A DNA stretch of 39,679 nucleotides, from the IMG/VR virus record IMGVR_UViG_3300046477_000127, positions 1 to 39,679 of that record; one strand, given 5' to 3'. The position numbers were made by a program, and so were the translations under genes. The DNA is from a virus. Shown one piece after another: positions 1 to 7,376 of this stretch; the stretch's first letter is position 1; each line of letters opens with the position of its first letter. The notes below the pieces were generated by a model. It was not told the DNA's origin. It saw nothing but the letters and a program-made list of their open reading frames with translations, and did no database searches.

Positions 1-126
1 AGCATCAACGAACGCCTTGCTTACCAGCAGGGTCATCGCGATGCACGCCATGCGGCGGCTGATCTGGCAAACGCCGCACCTCTCGCACAGTCCGCAGAGC
101 AAGACAGGATTGATTGCGGTGAATGT
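1..126 (+). repeat. Terminal overlap, copy 1 (identical to 39554-39679)
   Basis: The first 126 bases are identical to the last 126. Because a gene reads through cleanly when one copy is removed, this is most simply the overlap of a circular or circularly permuted assembly, giving a unit length of 39,553 bases. A true short terminal repeat is the alternative. Confidence 0.9.
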
Positions 127-306
127 GCATGTCTGCCCGGAATCTGCGACAAAGAGCAGGCGCTCGACCTTCAGTCGCTTCTTGATGACGTTACGGCCAT
201 TGATACATGGCATCGTGGTTCGCCTTCTTACGAGCACGATGCCGGATGGTTTAAGGATCGCGTGGTGCGGTTGATTGAAGAACGGATCAAGGGAGCGAGC
301 AAATGA
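1..306 (+). CDS. 3' part of early hypothetical gene split by the circle junction
   Basis: The frame beginning at base 1 is open to a TGA at 304-306. It is the continuation of the gene that starts at 39350: joining base 39553 to base 1 keeps the frame exactly and gives a protein of about 169 aa. This part encodes residues 69-169, including a short cysteine cluster (DCGECACLPGICD) and a Trp/His-rich acidic tail. I recognise no domain. Its stop overlaps the next start (ATGA at 303-306), the coupling used throughout this operon. It is probably an accessory early phage protein of unknown function. Confidence 0.75.
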   Translation, partial: SINERLAYQQGHRDARHAAADLANAAPLAQSAEQDRIDCGECACLPGICDKEQALDLQSLLDDVTAIDTWHRGSPSYEHDAGWFKDRVVRLIEERIKGASK

Positions 307-713
307 CCGACAAAGACATTCGAGACTTGGCAGCACAGTTCTTTGGCCGTCCAGTGAGTGAGCATATCGCTTTCGCCCGCGCCCTCGAATCCCGCGTATT
401 GGCGGAGAGGAAAGAGCCGCGTAAAGGCGAGTGGGTCGAGATTGAGGCGAAAGGGCTTAAAGAGTTGTGCGCGGCCCTGGAGCGCGCTGAATCGAAGGGT
501 TATCTGCCGGATGCCATCTGTGACGAGTGGCAGGCTTTCGACTTTAACTATCTCGCCCACCCCACGCCGGATGATGCAGACGAGCTTCGTGGTCTTTTGG
601 TTGAGTGTAGAGAGCACCTAGATCGTTTGACGCAGGGTGGAATTCGGGATCGTATCACTGCACGAATCGATGCCATCGACCGAGCAAGGCAATCCGGGGA
701 GGAAGGGAAATGA
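303..713 (+). CDS. Early hypothetical protein, 136 aa
   Basis: This is a soluble, highly charged, mostly helical protein with no signal peptide or membrane segment. The N-terminus (MTDKDIRDLAAQFFG) and the acidic/Arg-rich helical body resemble small phage early accessory proteins, but I cannot name a family. It starts with an ATGA overlap on the preceding gene and ends with an ATGA overlap on the next, so it is translationally coupled on both sides. Function unknown. Confidence 0.8.
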   Translation: MTDKDIRDLAAQFFGRPVSEHIAFARALESRVLAERKEPRKGEWVEIEAKGLKELCAALERAESKGYLPDAICDEWQAFDFNYLAHPTPDDADELRGLLVECREHLDRLTQGGIRDRITARIDAIDRARQSGEEGK

Positions 714-940
714 GCAGCCGCGAAGCATTCGAAGCGTGGGCTAAAGGTGCGAAGCTGTACGGAAGAGATATGGCGCCCGGAGCATGGGATGCATGGCAAG
801 CCGCCGAGCGCCAAGCGCTGGAGATGGCAATAGACTTCTTGCCGCTCATGATGGAACACGAGTCGTATAAGTTGGCAGTTAAGACCATCCGCGCCCTGAT
901 AGACGCGCAGAGCAGAGAGGAACAGAAAGATGGCCGGTAA
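710..940 (+). CDS. Small early protein with REAFEAW / AWDAWQAA motif, 76 aa
   Basis: A 76-aa protein with the pattern REAFEAW near the start and AWDAWQAAERQAL at about residues 25-37. This pattern is common in small phage proteins of unknown function. A second, diverged member of the same type lies at 2389-2562 (REQFEAF then WRTWLAAQDALL). The start ATG overlaps the previous stop (ATGA) and the 3' end overlaps the next gene by 11 bases. No catalytic residues are apparent. It may be an adaptor-like or host-interaction peptide, but that is speculation. Confidence 0.8.
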   Translation: MSSREAFEAWAKGAKLYGRDMAPGAWDAWQAAERQALEMAIDFLPLMMEHESYKLAVKTIRALIDAQSREEQKDGR

Positions 941-1451
941 TCGCAAACCACGTAAGAAATACGTCCCGAAGTTTGACGCATTCGTAAAGGGGCAAGACAC
1001 CATAACGTCTCTGTTTGACAGTGACAAACCGCTACAGGGAGAACTGCGAGACAAGGTACTTCTAACGGTCCACATCGCAGCACAGAACCTAGCACGCGGA
1101 CAGTCCGAACACGACGATTGGGGCGCCCTGGTAACCGCGATGAACGTATGTCTTATCTTGTGTGAAAAGGCCAACAATAAGAACATCGGACTTCAGGCAG
1201 TATATGACGCATGCAACGCGCTGATCGAGGTACAGGAACGGTTCTTCGCCAAGGGTAGCCGAGTATGTACTGGCGCAGAACTGACAGCGATCAACGGCGG
1301 AATCCATGTGTTCGAAGAGATCGTTGATACTGTAACCAAACGCCAGTACGTTTGGGCGTCGGATCAGATCGAGAAGCGCATGAAGGAAGGACGGTCTGTG
1401 GGCGTTGGACCGGGTAAGAAAACTGAACGATATGTATTGAGGGCGGCGTGA
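930..1451 (+). CDS. Early hypothetical protein, 173 aa
   Basis: The protein has a basic N-terminus (NRKPRKKYVPK), a helical middle (about residues 40-130) and a basic C-terminal tail. I recognise no enzyme motif. The start is the first ATG inside the end of the preceding gene (11-base overlap). The stop overlaps the next start as TGATG at 1449-1453. The lysine/arginine-rich ends could bind nucleic acid, but nothing specific supports that. It lies among early genes before the helicase. Confidence 0.8.
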   Translation: MAGNRKPRKKYVPKFDAFVKGQDTITSLFDSDKPLQGELRDKVLLTVHIAAQNLARGQSEHDDWGALVTAMNVCLILCEKANNKNIGLQAVYDACNALIEVQERFFAKGSRVCTGAELTAINGGIHVFEEIVDTVTKRQYVWASDQIEKRMKEGRSVGVGPGKKTERYVLRAA

Positions 1452-1630
1452 TGAACGAAGAGGATGCGTTTCGAGTCGCGAGGTTCGTTTTTCGAAGTTC
1501 GCTGGAAGCATGTCATCATGTGGCTAGAATGCACGAAGGTGAAAAGAGGGACATTGCCTTGCAATGCATCGAACAAATCTTAAAAGTAGCCAGCGCTCAA
1601 CTCGGTGAGCATTGGCAATGGAGGCAGTGA
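1451..1630 (+). CDS. Small early hypothetical protein, 59 aa
   Basis: Starts at the ATG in the TGATG overlap with the previous stop; a GTG three bases upstream is less likely. The sequence is helical with paired histidines and cysteines (EACHHVARMHEGE, IALQCIEQI) but no complete metal site. It ends in another TGATG overlap with the following DNA-binding-like gene. Function unknown. Confidence 0.7.
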   Translation: MNEEDAFRVARFVFRSSLEACHHVARMHEGEKRDIALQCIEQILKVASAQLGEHWQWRQ

Positions 1631-2193
1631 TGGGCGGAAGAAATTGGACGCCGGAAGAAGATGATCTTCTGCGCAAGCTGTGGAACGAGCGAGGCAGTCT
1701 CAAGGTTCATGCAAAACGATTCCAGGACAGAAACAACAATGCCCTGCATATCAGGGGCAAAGTTCTTGGATTGCCAAACCGTATGCACCTTTCGTCGGAT
1801 CGGTACTCAGTAGTTAGAGAGAGGGTAGCCGAAGCCTTCGAGAAGGGATTTGTAGGAACTGTGAAGGATCTAGCATCAGAACTTGGCGAGTGTGAGCGTG
1901 AAGTTCTGCGACGCGTCAGAGAGGGCCACGGCGAAAAGTACCGCATCTCGAACTGGACGCGCAAGAAGGCGTTTATGGAATGGGTTGCCGTGTACTCGAT
2001 GGGAGCGGAGCCTGACGCGCCGAAGCCACCTACGCAGACGGATCGAGAGAAGAAGAGCCGCTACAACGCCAAGCGGCGCCAGAAAACGAGGAACTTCAAC
2101 CCCTTCGCAACCGCGATTTTGAATGTAACAGGTGTTGAGAATATCTCACCGAAAGGGCAATATAAGAGCCGTGTTTATCGGGAGGCAGCGTGA
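1630..2193 (+). CDS. Putative Myb/SANT-like DNA-binding protein, 187 aa
   Basis: The N-terminus reads RNWTPEEDDLLRKLW, the tryptophan/acidic start of a SANT/Myb-like or GcrA-like helix-turn-helix. It is followed by a second helical pair with basic residues (about residues 30-55). A second helix-turn-helix-like stretch (VKDLASELGECEREVLRRV) lies at about residues 78-96, and the C-terminal third is very basic. The start at 1630 is chosen because it overlaps the preceding stop (TGATG); earlier in-frame ATG and TTG codons lie inside the previous gene. It is probably an early transcription regulator. Near its 3' end the DNA carries a copy of the recurring palindrome (2135-2149). Confidence 0.75.
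   Translation: MGGRNWTPEEDDLLRKLWNERGSLKVHAKRFQDRNNNALHIRGKVLGLPNRMHLSSDRYSVVRERVAEAFEKGFVGTVKDLASELGECEREVLRRVREGHGEKYRISNWTRKKAFMEWVAVYSMGAEPDAPKPPTQTDREKKSRYNAKRRQKTRNFNPFATAILNVTGVENISPKGQYKSRVYREAA
2135..2149. promoter_or_regulatory. Operator-like palindrome copy inside an early gene (2135)
   Basis: TTGAGAATATCTCAC, with a perfect 13-bp TGAGA-ATA-TCTCA core, near the 3' end of the Myb-like gene. Two mismatches to consensus. Confidence 0.5.
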
Positions 2194-2264
2194 AACTACC
2201 CGCAGACTTTGACCCGTGGCATGCAGTGATGGGCGTTCCTAAGCGAGACTGGACGAAGAAATGA
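2190..2264 (+). CDS. Very small ORF, 24 aa, coupled to neighbours
   Basis: A GTG start at 2190 overlaps the preceding TGA (GTGA), and the TGA at 2262-2264 overlaps the next ATG (ATGA). The peptide is VKLPADFDPWHAVMGVPKRD plus four residues. The double coupling fits operon habit, but the length gives little statistical support, and it may only be a translational bridge. Confidence 0.4.
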   Translation: MKLPADFDPWHAVMGVPKRDWTKK

Positions 2265-2392
2265 AGCCGCATATCTACATGCAGTCCGGAAAGTGGACTG
2301 TCAACGCTAAGAACTGGCCGATCTTCGGATTCTGCCTACAGGCTAGTGCTTACACGTATGCGCGGTCGATTTGGCATCGGAGGAAGGTATGA
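2261..2392 (+). CDS. Small early protein, 43 aa
   Basis: The frame begins MKPHIYMQSGKWTV and ends with a basic tail (SIWHRRKV). An N-terminal (M)xPHIYxxxGxW pattern is typical of tiny conserved phage proteins of unknown role. ATGA overlaps at both ends (with 2190-2264 and 2389-2562) support it as a real cistron. Confidence 0.65.
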   Translation: MKPHIYMQSGKWTVNAKNWPIFGFCLQASAYTYARSIWHRRKV

Positions 2393-2562
2393 CAGGACGC
2401 GAACAGTTCGAAGCGTTTTACGAGTCCGTCAACGGATGCCTTCTGTCTACCGTGAAGGAATTGCACTGGCGAACGTGGCTGGCAGCTCAGGATGCGCTTC
2501 TGTCTGCGCATGGGCCGGCCGTTGAAATCAAGGTTCTAAACGATGCTGACACTCCGACCTGA
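2389..2562 (+). CDS. Small early protein, REQFEAF/WLAAQDALL type, 57 aa
   Basis: Starts at ATG 2389 in an ATGA overlap; an in-frame upstream TTG would lie inside the preceding gene. It contains REQFEAFYESVNG followed by WRTWLAAQDALLSAHG. That is the same arrangement as the protein at 710-940 and suggests an old duplication. The last 20 bases overlap the helicase gene. Function unknown. Confidence 0.75.
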   Translation: MTGREQFEAFYESVNGCLLSTVKELHWRTWLAAQDALLSAHGPAVEIKVLNDADTPT

Positions 2563-3919
2563 CCAAGAAGAAGCCCTTGAAAACGTTCGCGCGCATCTCC
2601 GAAGAGGGAAGCGTCGCGTACTTCTTCAGGCGCCGACAGGGTTTGGAAAAACCGTAGTCGCGTCCACGATGGCTAAGACGGCGGTAGAGAAGGGTAAGCG
2701 GGTTTGGATGCTTACACACAGGCGAGAACTCGTGAGGCAGGTATCCAAGGCATTCACGAAGTGTGATCTACAGCACGGCATCGTGAGCGCTGGATATCCG
2801 TCGAATCGGTTCCATGCCGCGCAGGTTTGCTCTATCCCTACGCTCGTCAACCGCCTGGATATGTACCAAGCGCCAGACGTGATTATTTTCGATGAGGCGC
2901 ACCATGTATCAGCAGGATCCTGGGCAAAAATCGCACATGCCTATCCGGACGCGGTACACATCGGACTATCCGCAACCCCAATTCGGCTTGACGGCGTTGG
3001 GTTGGGGGAATTCTTCGATGAATTGGTTGAAGGTCCGCCGGTACGATGGCTCATCGAGAACGGCGCTCTGGCATCTTATCGCCTGCTTGCTCCAGCAAGC
3101 AACCTTAACCTTTCATCCGTACACAGGATTGGTGGTGACTACAACGGAAGGGAGTTGGACGAAGCAGTGGCTTCTTCAACTATCACCGGGGACGCGCTTG
3201 ACCATTACATCAAGCATGCTAGAGGAACTAAGGCGCTTATGTTCCACGTCAGCATTGCACGTTCAATTGAGGCCGTGGAGCGATTCAAAGCCGCTGGCAT
3301 CCGTGCTGAGCATGTGGACGGAGACACCGATTCGGGGATACGGGATGCCGCTATCGAAAGGTTCGAAAATGGCGACCTAGAAGTACTTTCAAATTGCGAT
3401 TTGTTTGGTGAAGGTACAGATCTTGCCGGAGTCCAAACCCTGATAGATTGCGCTCCATCGATGGCACTTGGAAAGGTGATGCAACGATGGGGTCGAGTGC
3501 TTCGTCCTTCTCCGGGTAAAGTTGCGCTGATCCTGGATCACGCGGGGAACAGTGGCGAGAAGCATGGATATCCGGATACGCCGCGCGAATGGTCGTTGGA
3601 AGGCCGCACGAAGCGCAAGAAGAAAGATCCGGAGGACGTGACGCTGCGACGTTGCCCTGTCTGCATGGCGACGCTGATGGGATACGTCTCGAAATGCGAT
3701 GCTTGCGGGCATGTGTTCGAACGTGAGGGGCGCGCGGTTGAAGAGGTAGCGGGGGAGCTAACCGAAGTCGATACTGCTGCAGTCGTCCACCAGCGCAAGG
3801 AAGAACAGCGCAAGGCAAGGTCGGAGGATGAATTGATCGCTATGGGGCGAGCTCGCGGATACAAACGCCCGGAACTTTGGGCGCGGCATGTGACTAGGGC
3901 TAGAAGGAGAACGGCGTGA
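2543..3919 (+). CDS. Superfamily II DEAH-type DNA helicase with C-terminal zinc finger
   Basis: An ATP-dependent SF2 helicase/translocase of 458 aa. Visible motifs: Q-like N-terminus (LRPDQEEAL, 4-12), Walker A PTGFGKT (31-37), motif Ia THRREL (58-63), motif II DEAH (117-120), motif III SAT (143-145) and motif VI QRWGRVLRP (314-322). After the second RecA-like lobe come CPVC (371-374) and CDAC (385-388), a four-cysteine zinc site. The C-terminus is basic. The family (UvsW/RadD/ResIII-like) remodels forks or recombination intermediates, which fits a place upstream of nuclease, exonuclease and RecT genes. The gene overlaps the previous one by 20 bases and the next by GTGA. The exact substrate is not evident. 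Confidence 0.93.
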   Translation: MLTLRPDQEEALENVRAHLRRGKRRVLLQAPTGFGKTVVASTMAKTAVEKGKRVWMLTHRRELVRQVSKAFTKCDLQHGIVSAGYPSNRFHAAQVCSIPTLVNRLDMYQAPDVIIFDEAHHVSAGSWAKIAHAYPDAVHIGLSATPIRLDGVGLGEFFDELVEGPPVRWLIENGALASYRLLAPASNLNLSSVHRIGGDYNGRELDEAVASSTITGDALDHYIKHARGTKALMFHVSIARSIEAVERFKAAGIRAEHVDGDTDSGIRDAAIERFENGDLEVLSNCDLFGEGTDLAGVQTLIDCAPSMALGKVMQRWGRVLRPSPGKVALILDHAGNSGEKHGYPDTPREWSLEGRTKRKKKDPEDVTLRRCPVCMATLMGYVSKCDACGHVFEREGRAVEEVAGELTEVDTAAVVHQRKEEQRKARSEDELIAMGRARGYKRPELWARHVTRARRRTA

Positions 3920-4266
3920 CTGAAGCCTCCCTAATGCGCCGAATCATGCTCGCCCTGTCCAAGCGCTGCATCCTGTTTCGAAATCAGAGCGGTTTCTATA
4001 TTCAGGATGGGCGCCCGATCCGTTACGGAATCGCTAACCCGGGCGGCGCAGACCTGATCGGCTGGACTCCGATAGAGATCACGCCCGATATGATCGGCCA
4101 GCGAGTCGCCATTTTCACAGCGCTAGAAGTGAAAACAGAAAAAGGCCGCCCGACGAAAGAGCAACTAGCCTTCATCGAGGCAGTGAAGCGAGCTGGCGGT
4201 ATCGCTGAGATTGTGCGATCAGAGGATGATGCTAAAAATACTGTTGACGTTTTCACAACGCGATAG
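3916..4266 (+). CDS. VRR-NUC domain nuclease, 116 aa
   Basis: A small single-domain PD-(D/E)XK nuclease of the VRR-NUC type. The core is visible as GGADLIG (43-49) and LEVKTEKGRPTKEQ (70-83), followed by a helix and AGGIAEIV. The aspartate of GGAD and the E-x-K of LEVK are the expected metal-binding residues. It starts at GTG 3916 in a GTGA overlap with the helicase. Phage members of this family are thought to cut branched DNA, possibly substituting for a Holliday-junction resolvase. Pairing with the adjacent helicase is plausible. Confidence 0.9.
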   Translation: MTEASLMRRIMLALSKRCILFRNQSGFYIQDGRPIRYGIANPGGADLIGWTPIEITPDMIGQRVAIFTALEVKTEKGRPTKEQLAFIEAVKRAGGIAEIVRSEDDAKNTVDVFTTR

Positions 4267-4272
4267 TATTCT
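4244..4272 (+). promoter_or_regulatory. Possible internal sigma70 promoter
   Basis: TTGACG (4244-4249), a 17-base spacer and TATTCT (4267-4272) lie at the end of the VRR-NUC gene, followed by the only real gap in the early operon (4267-4300). This could boost the exonuclease/RecT module. The -10 match is modest. Confidence 0.35.
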
Positions 4273-4300
4273 CTAGCCATACCAACACACCGAGCACGAA

Positions 4301-4399
4301 ATGACCGAAACCATCATGTACTGCGCCGCTATCTGGTTCGGAGTCTGTGCCGGCGCAATTATCGTAACCGTTCCGCAACTGTTGAGGAAAAGCAAATGA
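4301..4399 (+). CDS. Tiny single-span membrane protein, 32 aa
   Basis: The frame MTETIMYCAAIWFGVCAG continues through a hydrophobic run to a basic end (LLRKSK), giving one predicted membrane span with an inside-positive C-terminus. It ends in an ATGA overlap with the next gene at 4396. It has no strong Shine-Dalgarno. Such tiny membrane ORFs are common in phage early operons; the role is unknown. Confidence 0.6.
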   Translation: MTETIMYCAAIWFGVCAGAIIVTVPQLLRKSK

Positions 4400-4686
4400 C
4401 GAAATATACGCCGGGACCGTGGGAATTCGACGACAAGCATTCGTCCGGCTTTCCGCTTCTCTGCTTGTATGCAGCAGATAACAGGAACCCTTTTCACGGG
4501 TCGCGAAGCGACGACGAGCAGAACGCTAACGCCCGTCTAATCGCAGCCGCTCCTGAGTTGCTGGAAGCGCTTCGGGCCATTACAGACCAGTTGGAGCGAA
4601 TCGGCGACACAAGATATGACAAGGACGGCCAGTATATTGATGCCGCCCGCGCCGCAATCGCAAAAGCAACCGGAGAACAACAATGA
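4396..4686 (+). CDS. Phage protein of the NARLIAAAPELLEAL type, 96 aa
   Basis: The N-terminus TPGPWEFDD and the motif NARLIAAAPELLEALRAI (about residues 45-62) mark a widespread small phage protein family of unknown function, often found near recombination genes. The C-terminal part is a helix ending AARAAIAKATGEQQ. It overlaps the exonuclease start by ATGA. No catalytic residues can be named. Confidence 0.85.
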   Translation: MTKYTPGPWEFDDKHSSGFPLLCLYAADNRNPFHGSRSDDEQNANARLIAAAPELLEALRAITDQLERIGDTRYDKDGQYIDAARAAIAKATGEQQ

Positions 4687-5606
4687 CCCGAGTCAGCATC
4701 ATCCCGGAATCTGAAGAGCACTGGCACAAGCTCCGCGCTCAAGACGTGACTAGCACCGAGTCTCCCGCGCTGTTCGGACTCTCGCCCTATATGACGAAGT
4801 TCGAACTGTGGCATCGCAAGAAGTCCGGCGAGGTCTACAGCATCAAGGATAACGAGCGCATGTTTTGGGGGCGAAAGTTGCAGGATGCGATTGCAAGCGG
4901 GATCGCGGAACAAAATAACTGGAAGGCCGGCCCGCGCCCGGAGTATGAGCGGCTTACGAATGTGCGGATGGGGTCATCTTTCGATTATTGCGCGATCCCT
5001 GACGATATAGGCGCCCTCATTGGCATGCTCGAAATCAAGAACGTAGATTACCTTGCGTTCCGCGATAACTGGACCGTAGGCGAGGATGGCGAGATCGAAG
5101 CGCCGCCGCACATTGAGATCCAACTTCAGCACCAGCTCCACGTCTCAGGATACACATGGGGCGCAATCGGCGTGCTGGTAGGAGGCAACAAGCCGCACGT
5201 TCTGATCCGCGAATATGACCCGAAAGTAGGGAAGGGCATCGAGAACAAGATTCGGGAGTTCTGGCTGAGCATCGAGGCCGGCAGAGAGCCGGAACCGTTC
5301 TATCCCGATGATTCGAAGTTCGTTCAGTCGCTCTACGGATACGCTGAGCCGGGTAAAATTCTTGATGCTCGCGATGATGACGAAATCGCAACGTTGTGTC
5401 ATGATTACGCTGAGGCGTCGAAGCGTGAAAAGCTCGCCAAGGAAGATAAGGATATCGCCAAGGCCAAGCTGCTTGAGGTGATCGGCAACGCGGAGAAGGT
5501 GATTGCTAGCGGGTTCAGTATCAGTTGCGGGATCGTAGCGCCGTGTGAGCTTAGTTATACGCGGGATGGCTACAGGCTGTTCAAAGTTACGAAGAAGAAA
5601 TCATGA
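4683..5606 (+). CDS. YqaJ / lambda-type recombination exonuclease, 307 aa
   Basis: A PD-(D/E)XK exonuclease that should resect double-stranded DNA ends to feed the RecT annealase. Family marks: TSTESPALFGLSPY (23-36, conserved early Glu/Ser), FWGRKLQ (61-67), GSSFDY with D101 and LEIKN with E117-x-K119 (metal site), and the glutamine-rich helix EIQLQHQLHVSG (145-156). A C-terminal helical extension follows from about residue 230 (KREKLAKEDKDIAKAKLLEV). It starts in an ATGA overlap and ends in an ATGA overlap with the HNH gene. Confidence 0.93.
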   Translation: MTRVSIIPESEEHWHKLRAQDVTSTESPALFGLSPYMTKFELWHRKKSGEVYSIKDNERMFWGRKLQDAIASGIAEQNNWKAGPRPEYERLTNVRMGSSFDYCAIPDDIGALIGMLEIKNVDYLAFRDNWTVGEDGEIEAPPHIEIQLQHQLHVSGYTWGAIGVLVGGNKPHVLIREYDPKVGKGIENKIREFWLSIEAGREPEPFYPDDSKFVQSLYGYAEPGKILDARDDDEIATLCHDYAEASKREKLAKEDKDIAKAKLLEVIGNAEKVIASGFSISCGIVAPCELSYTRDGYRLFKVTKKKS

Positions 5607-6205
5607 AGACTTCGCTTGATAGGTTCATGGAGAAGGTTGAGATAATCCCAATCGCAGGATGCTGGATCTGGATGGGTGCGACGGATCAGCATGGATACGG
5701 CTGCATGACCGTGAACCGAAAGAACGTAAGAGCGCACCGCTTTTCCCTCGGTGTTCTTGGGGGCGTTGATATTGAGACAGAAAAACTAGACGCTCTGCAT
5801 AGATGCGATAACCCATCTTGCGTGAATCCTCATCACTTGTTCGCCGGAACCGCTCAAGTGAATGTTGACGATATGTGGTCGAAAGGGCGAAATCGGAATC
5901 GTCCGATTCAGGACTATTGCAAAAGGGGCCACGAACTGTCCGGAGATAACGTGTACGTTTGGCCTAGTGGCAAAGGTAGATCATGTAGAAAATGCAATAA
6001 CGAAAGAGCAAGAGAATACACAGCAGCAAAGCCGAAATCGCCGCCTAAGCCGCTATCTAAGTTTTGCGGAAAGGGTCACGAGTTCACGGAAGAAAACACC
6101 TACTACCCAAAGCGAGGAAGTAGGCAATGCAAAGAGTGCATGCGTGAAATAGGGCGCAGACACGACATGAAACGAAGATCTAAACCGGAGATTCAAAATG
6201 GCTGA
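5603..6205 (+). CDS. HNH endonuclease with two C-terminal zinc knuckles, 200 aa
   Basis: A homing-type HNH nuclease. The core is CWIWMGATDQHGYG (20-33), then HRCDN (66-70) and CVNPHHLF (73-80), followed by NVDDMWSKGR. Two Cys/His repeats come after it: C106/H110 with C128/C131, and C155/H159 with C176/C179. Each reads C-x3-H-E, then N-x-Y, then C-x2-C, and probably contacts DNA. The gene sits between the exonuclease and RecT genes, which normally adjoin, so it looks like a mobile insertion now embedded in the operon (ATGA overlap upstream, 8-base overlap downstream). Confidence 0.9.
   Translation: MKTSLDRFMEKVEIIPIAGCWIWMGATDQHGYGCMTVNRKNVRAHRFSLGVLGGVDIETEKLDALHRCDNPSCVNPHHLFAGTAQVNVDDMWSKGRNRNRPIQDYCKRGHELSGDNVYVWPSGKGRSCRKCNNERAREYTAAKPKSPPKPLSKFCGKGHEFTEENTYYPKRGSRQCKECMREIGRRHDMKRRSKPEIQNG
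5637..5651. promoter_or_regulatory. Operator-like palindrome copy inside the HNH gene
   Basis: TTGAGATAATCCCAA, two mismatches to consensus (one at the central base), within codons 12-17 of the HNH gene. It could be chance. Confidence 0.4.
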
Positions 6206-7040
6206 AAACGCAGTAGCAACCAAAACGCCGCAAGAAATCGTGCGCATGCAGTTGAACAAGATGGAGCCGGAGTTCAAGCATGCCTTGCCCGCACATGTGC
6301 CCGTCGAGAAGTTCGTTCGCGTAACGATGACGGCCGTTCAGACAAACCCAAGTCTGCTTGATGCAGATCGACGTACGCTGTTTGCTGCTGCAACTCGCGC
6401 AGCTCAGATGGGTTTGCTTCCGGATGGTCGAGAGGGGGCAATCGTCACGTTCAAGGGCCAATGCCAGTTCATGAGCATGACCGCTGGCCTCCTGAAACTC
6501 TGCCGAAATTCTGGCGAGATTTCATCGATTGACGTTCAGATTGTCCATGCCAATGACAAATTCACGTACCGCCCAGGAATTGATCTTGTGCCGGTGATGG
6601 AGTGCGATTGGTTTGGCGAACGCGGCGACATGGTTGGCGTTTTTGCTGTGGCAAAAATGAAGGACGGCGCAGCTTATGTCGAGATCATGAGCAAAAAGCA
6701 GGTCGATAAGGTACGTTCCGTCAGCCGCTCTAAGGATGGTGGCCCTTGGTCGCAGTGGTACGATGAAATGGCGCGGAAGACTGTTATCAGACGCCTCGCG
6801 AAACGCCTTCCGATGTCTACCGACCTGGATGGGCTGGCGATTCCTGACGAAGATGAGGTTGCCGCGCCTCAGCAGGTCCAAGAATATCAAGAAGAGGTCA
6901 AACCGAAGTCTGACGGCGTGAAGCGTCCGCGAGGTCTGCAAGCCGTTGTCGATGCACAGCCTGATGCTGACGGCGTGATTGACGTTTCCTCAACGGAACT
7001 CGAACCGATGCCGGAGGAACAGTATGAATCGCCAATTTGA
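6198..7040 (+). CDS. recT: RecT-family single-strand annealing protein, 280 aa
   Basis: Anneals complementary single strands during phage recombination, working with the exonuclease encoded just upstream. RecT-family marks: AATRAAQMGLLPDG (64-77), AIVTFKGQCQFM (81-92), GLLKL (97-101), and MARKTVIRRLAKRLPMS (191-207). The C-terminal 60 residues are acidic and low in complexity, as in other members. The start overlaps the HNH gene end by 8 bases, so expression is coupled. Confidence 0.94.
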   Translation: MAENAVATKTPQEIVRMQLNKMEPEFKHALPAHVPVEKFVRVTMTAVQTNPSLLDADRRTLFAAATRAAQMGLLPDGREGAIVTFKGQCQFMSMTAGLLKLCRNSGEISSIDVQIVHANDKFTYRPGIDLVPVMECDWFGERGDMVGVFAVAKMKDGAAYVEIMSKKQVDKVRSVSRSKDGGPWSQWYDEMARKTVIRRLAKRLPMSTDLDGLAIPDEDEVAAPQQVQEYQEEVKPKSDGVKRPRGLQAVVDAQPDADGVIDVSSTELEPMPEEQYESPI

Positions 7041-7143
7041 AGCCGTTATCTCAATCCTGAACTTCGCTCAGGGCGCATCGGCTGGCGGGATTCTCGCCGT
7101 GATTCTGTTTCTTTGCTGGCAAGTGGGGAGCGGACACGTATGA
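7024..7143 (+). CDS. Tiny membrane protein overlapping recT, 39 aa
   Basis: An ATG at 7024 lies 17 bases inside recT. The frame reads MNRQFEAVISILNFAQ, then a hydrophobic stretch (GGILAVILFLCW), and stops with an ATGA overlap on the next gene at 7140. One transmembrane segment is predicted. Position and coupling support it; no homologue is recognised. Confidence 0.55.
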   Translation: MNRQFEAVISILNFAQGASAGGILAVILFLCWQVGSGHV

Positions 7144-7367
7144 GCGACTATCTGATCGAGCTATGCTCATGCTTCGGCAAGATCGCGTTCGATTCATACG
7201 CCATCGCGAGCAAAGCCGTTCAGAGAGGCAGGAAGGGGCGGAACTCTGTCAAGCGTGATGTCTACCACTGTAGCGCGTGTGGCAAGTATCATGCTGGACA
7301 GAGAAGCCCTGAAACGAAGGCAAAGAAGATCCTCAGAAAGCGGAAATCTGAGGATTACTTTACATAA
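7140..7367 (+). CDS. Small zinc-ribbon-like protein, 75 aa, last early gene
   Basis: Start chosen at ATG 7140 because of the ATGA overlap with the preceding membrane ORF. It contains CSCFGKIAF near the N-terminus and HCSACGKYHAG (about residues 42-52), followed by a very basic tail. Cys/His spacing suggests a single metal site, as in small phage proteins ending in CGxxH. It is the last gene of the rightward early operon and lies 9 bases from the convergent late gene. Confidence 0.75.
   Translation: MSDYLIELCSCFGKIAFDSYAIASKAVQRGRKGRNSVKRDVYHCSACGKYHAGQRSPETKAKKILRKRKSEDYFT
7329..7355 (+). terminator. Weak terminator-like hairpin at end of early operon
   Basis: A perfect 9-bp stem, ATCCTCAGA (7329-7337) with TCTGAGGAT (7347-7355), lies in the last codons of the final early gene, followed by only a broken T tract. 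It is the only hairpin I see between the convergent transcription units, so it may terminate early transcripts inefficiently. Confidence 0.35.
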
Positions 7368-7376
7368 CGCGAATAA

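Noticed and set aside
7040-7054. ATCTCAA half-site at the end of recT
   Set aside because: Only half of the palindrome is present and it is within coding sequence; likely chance.
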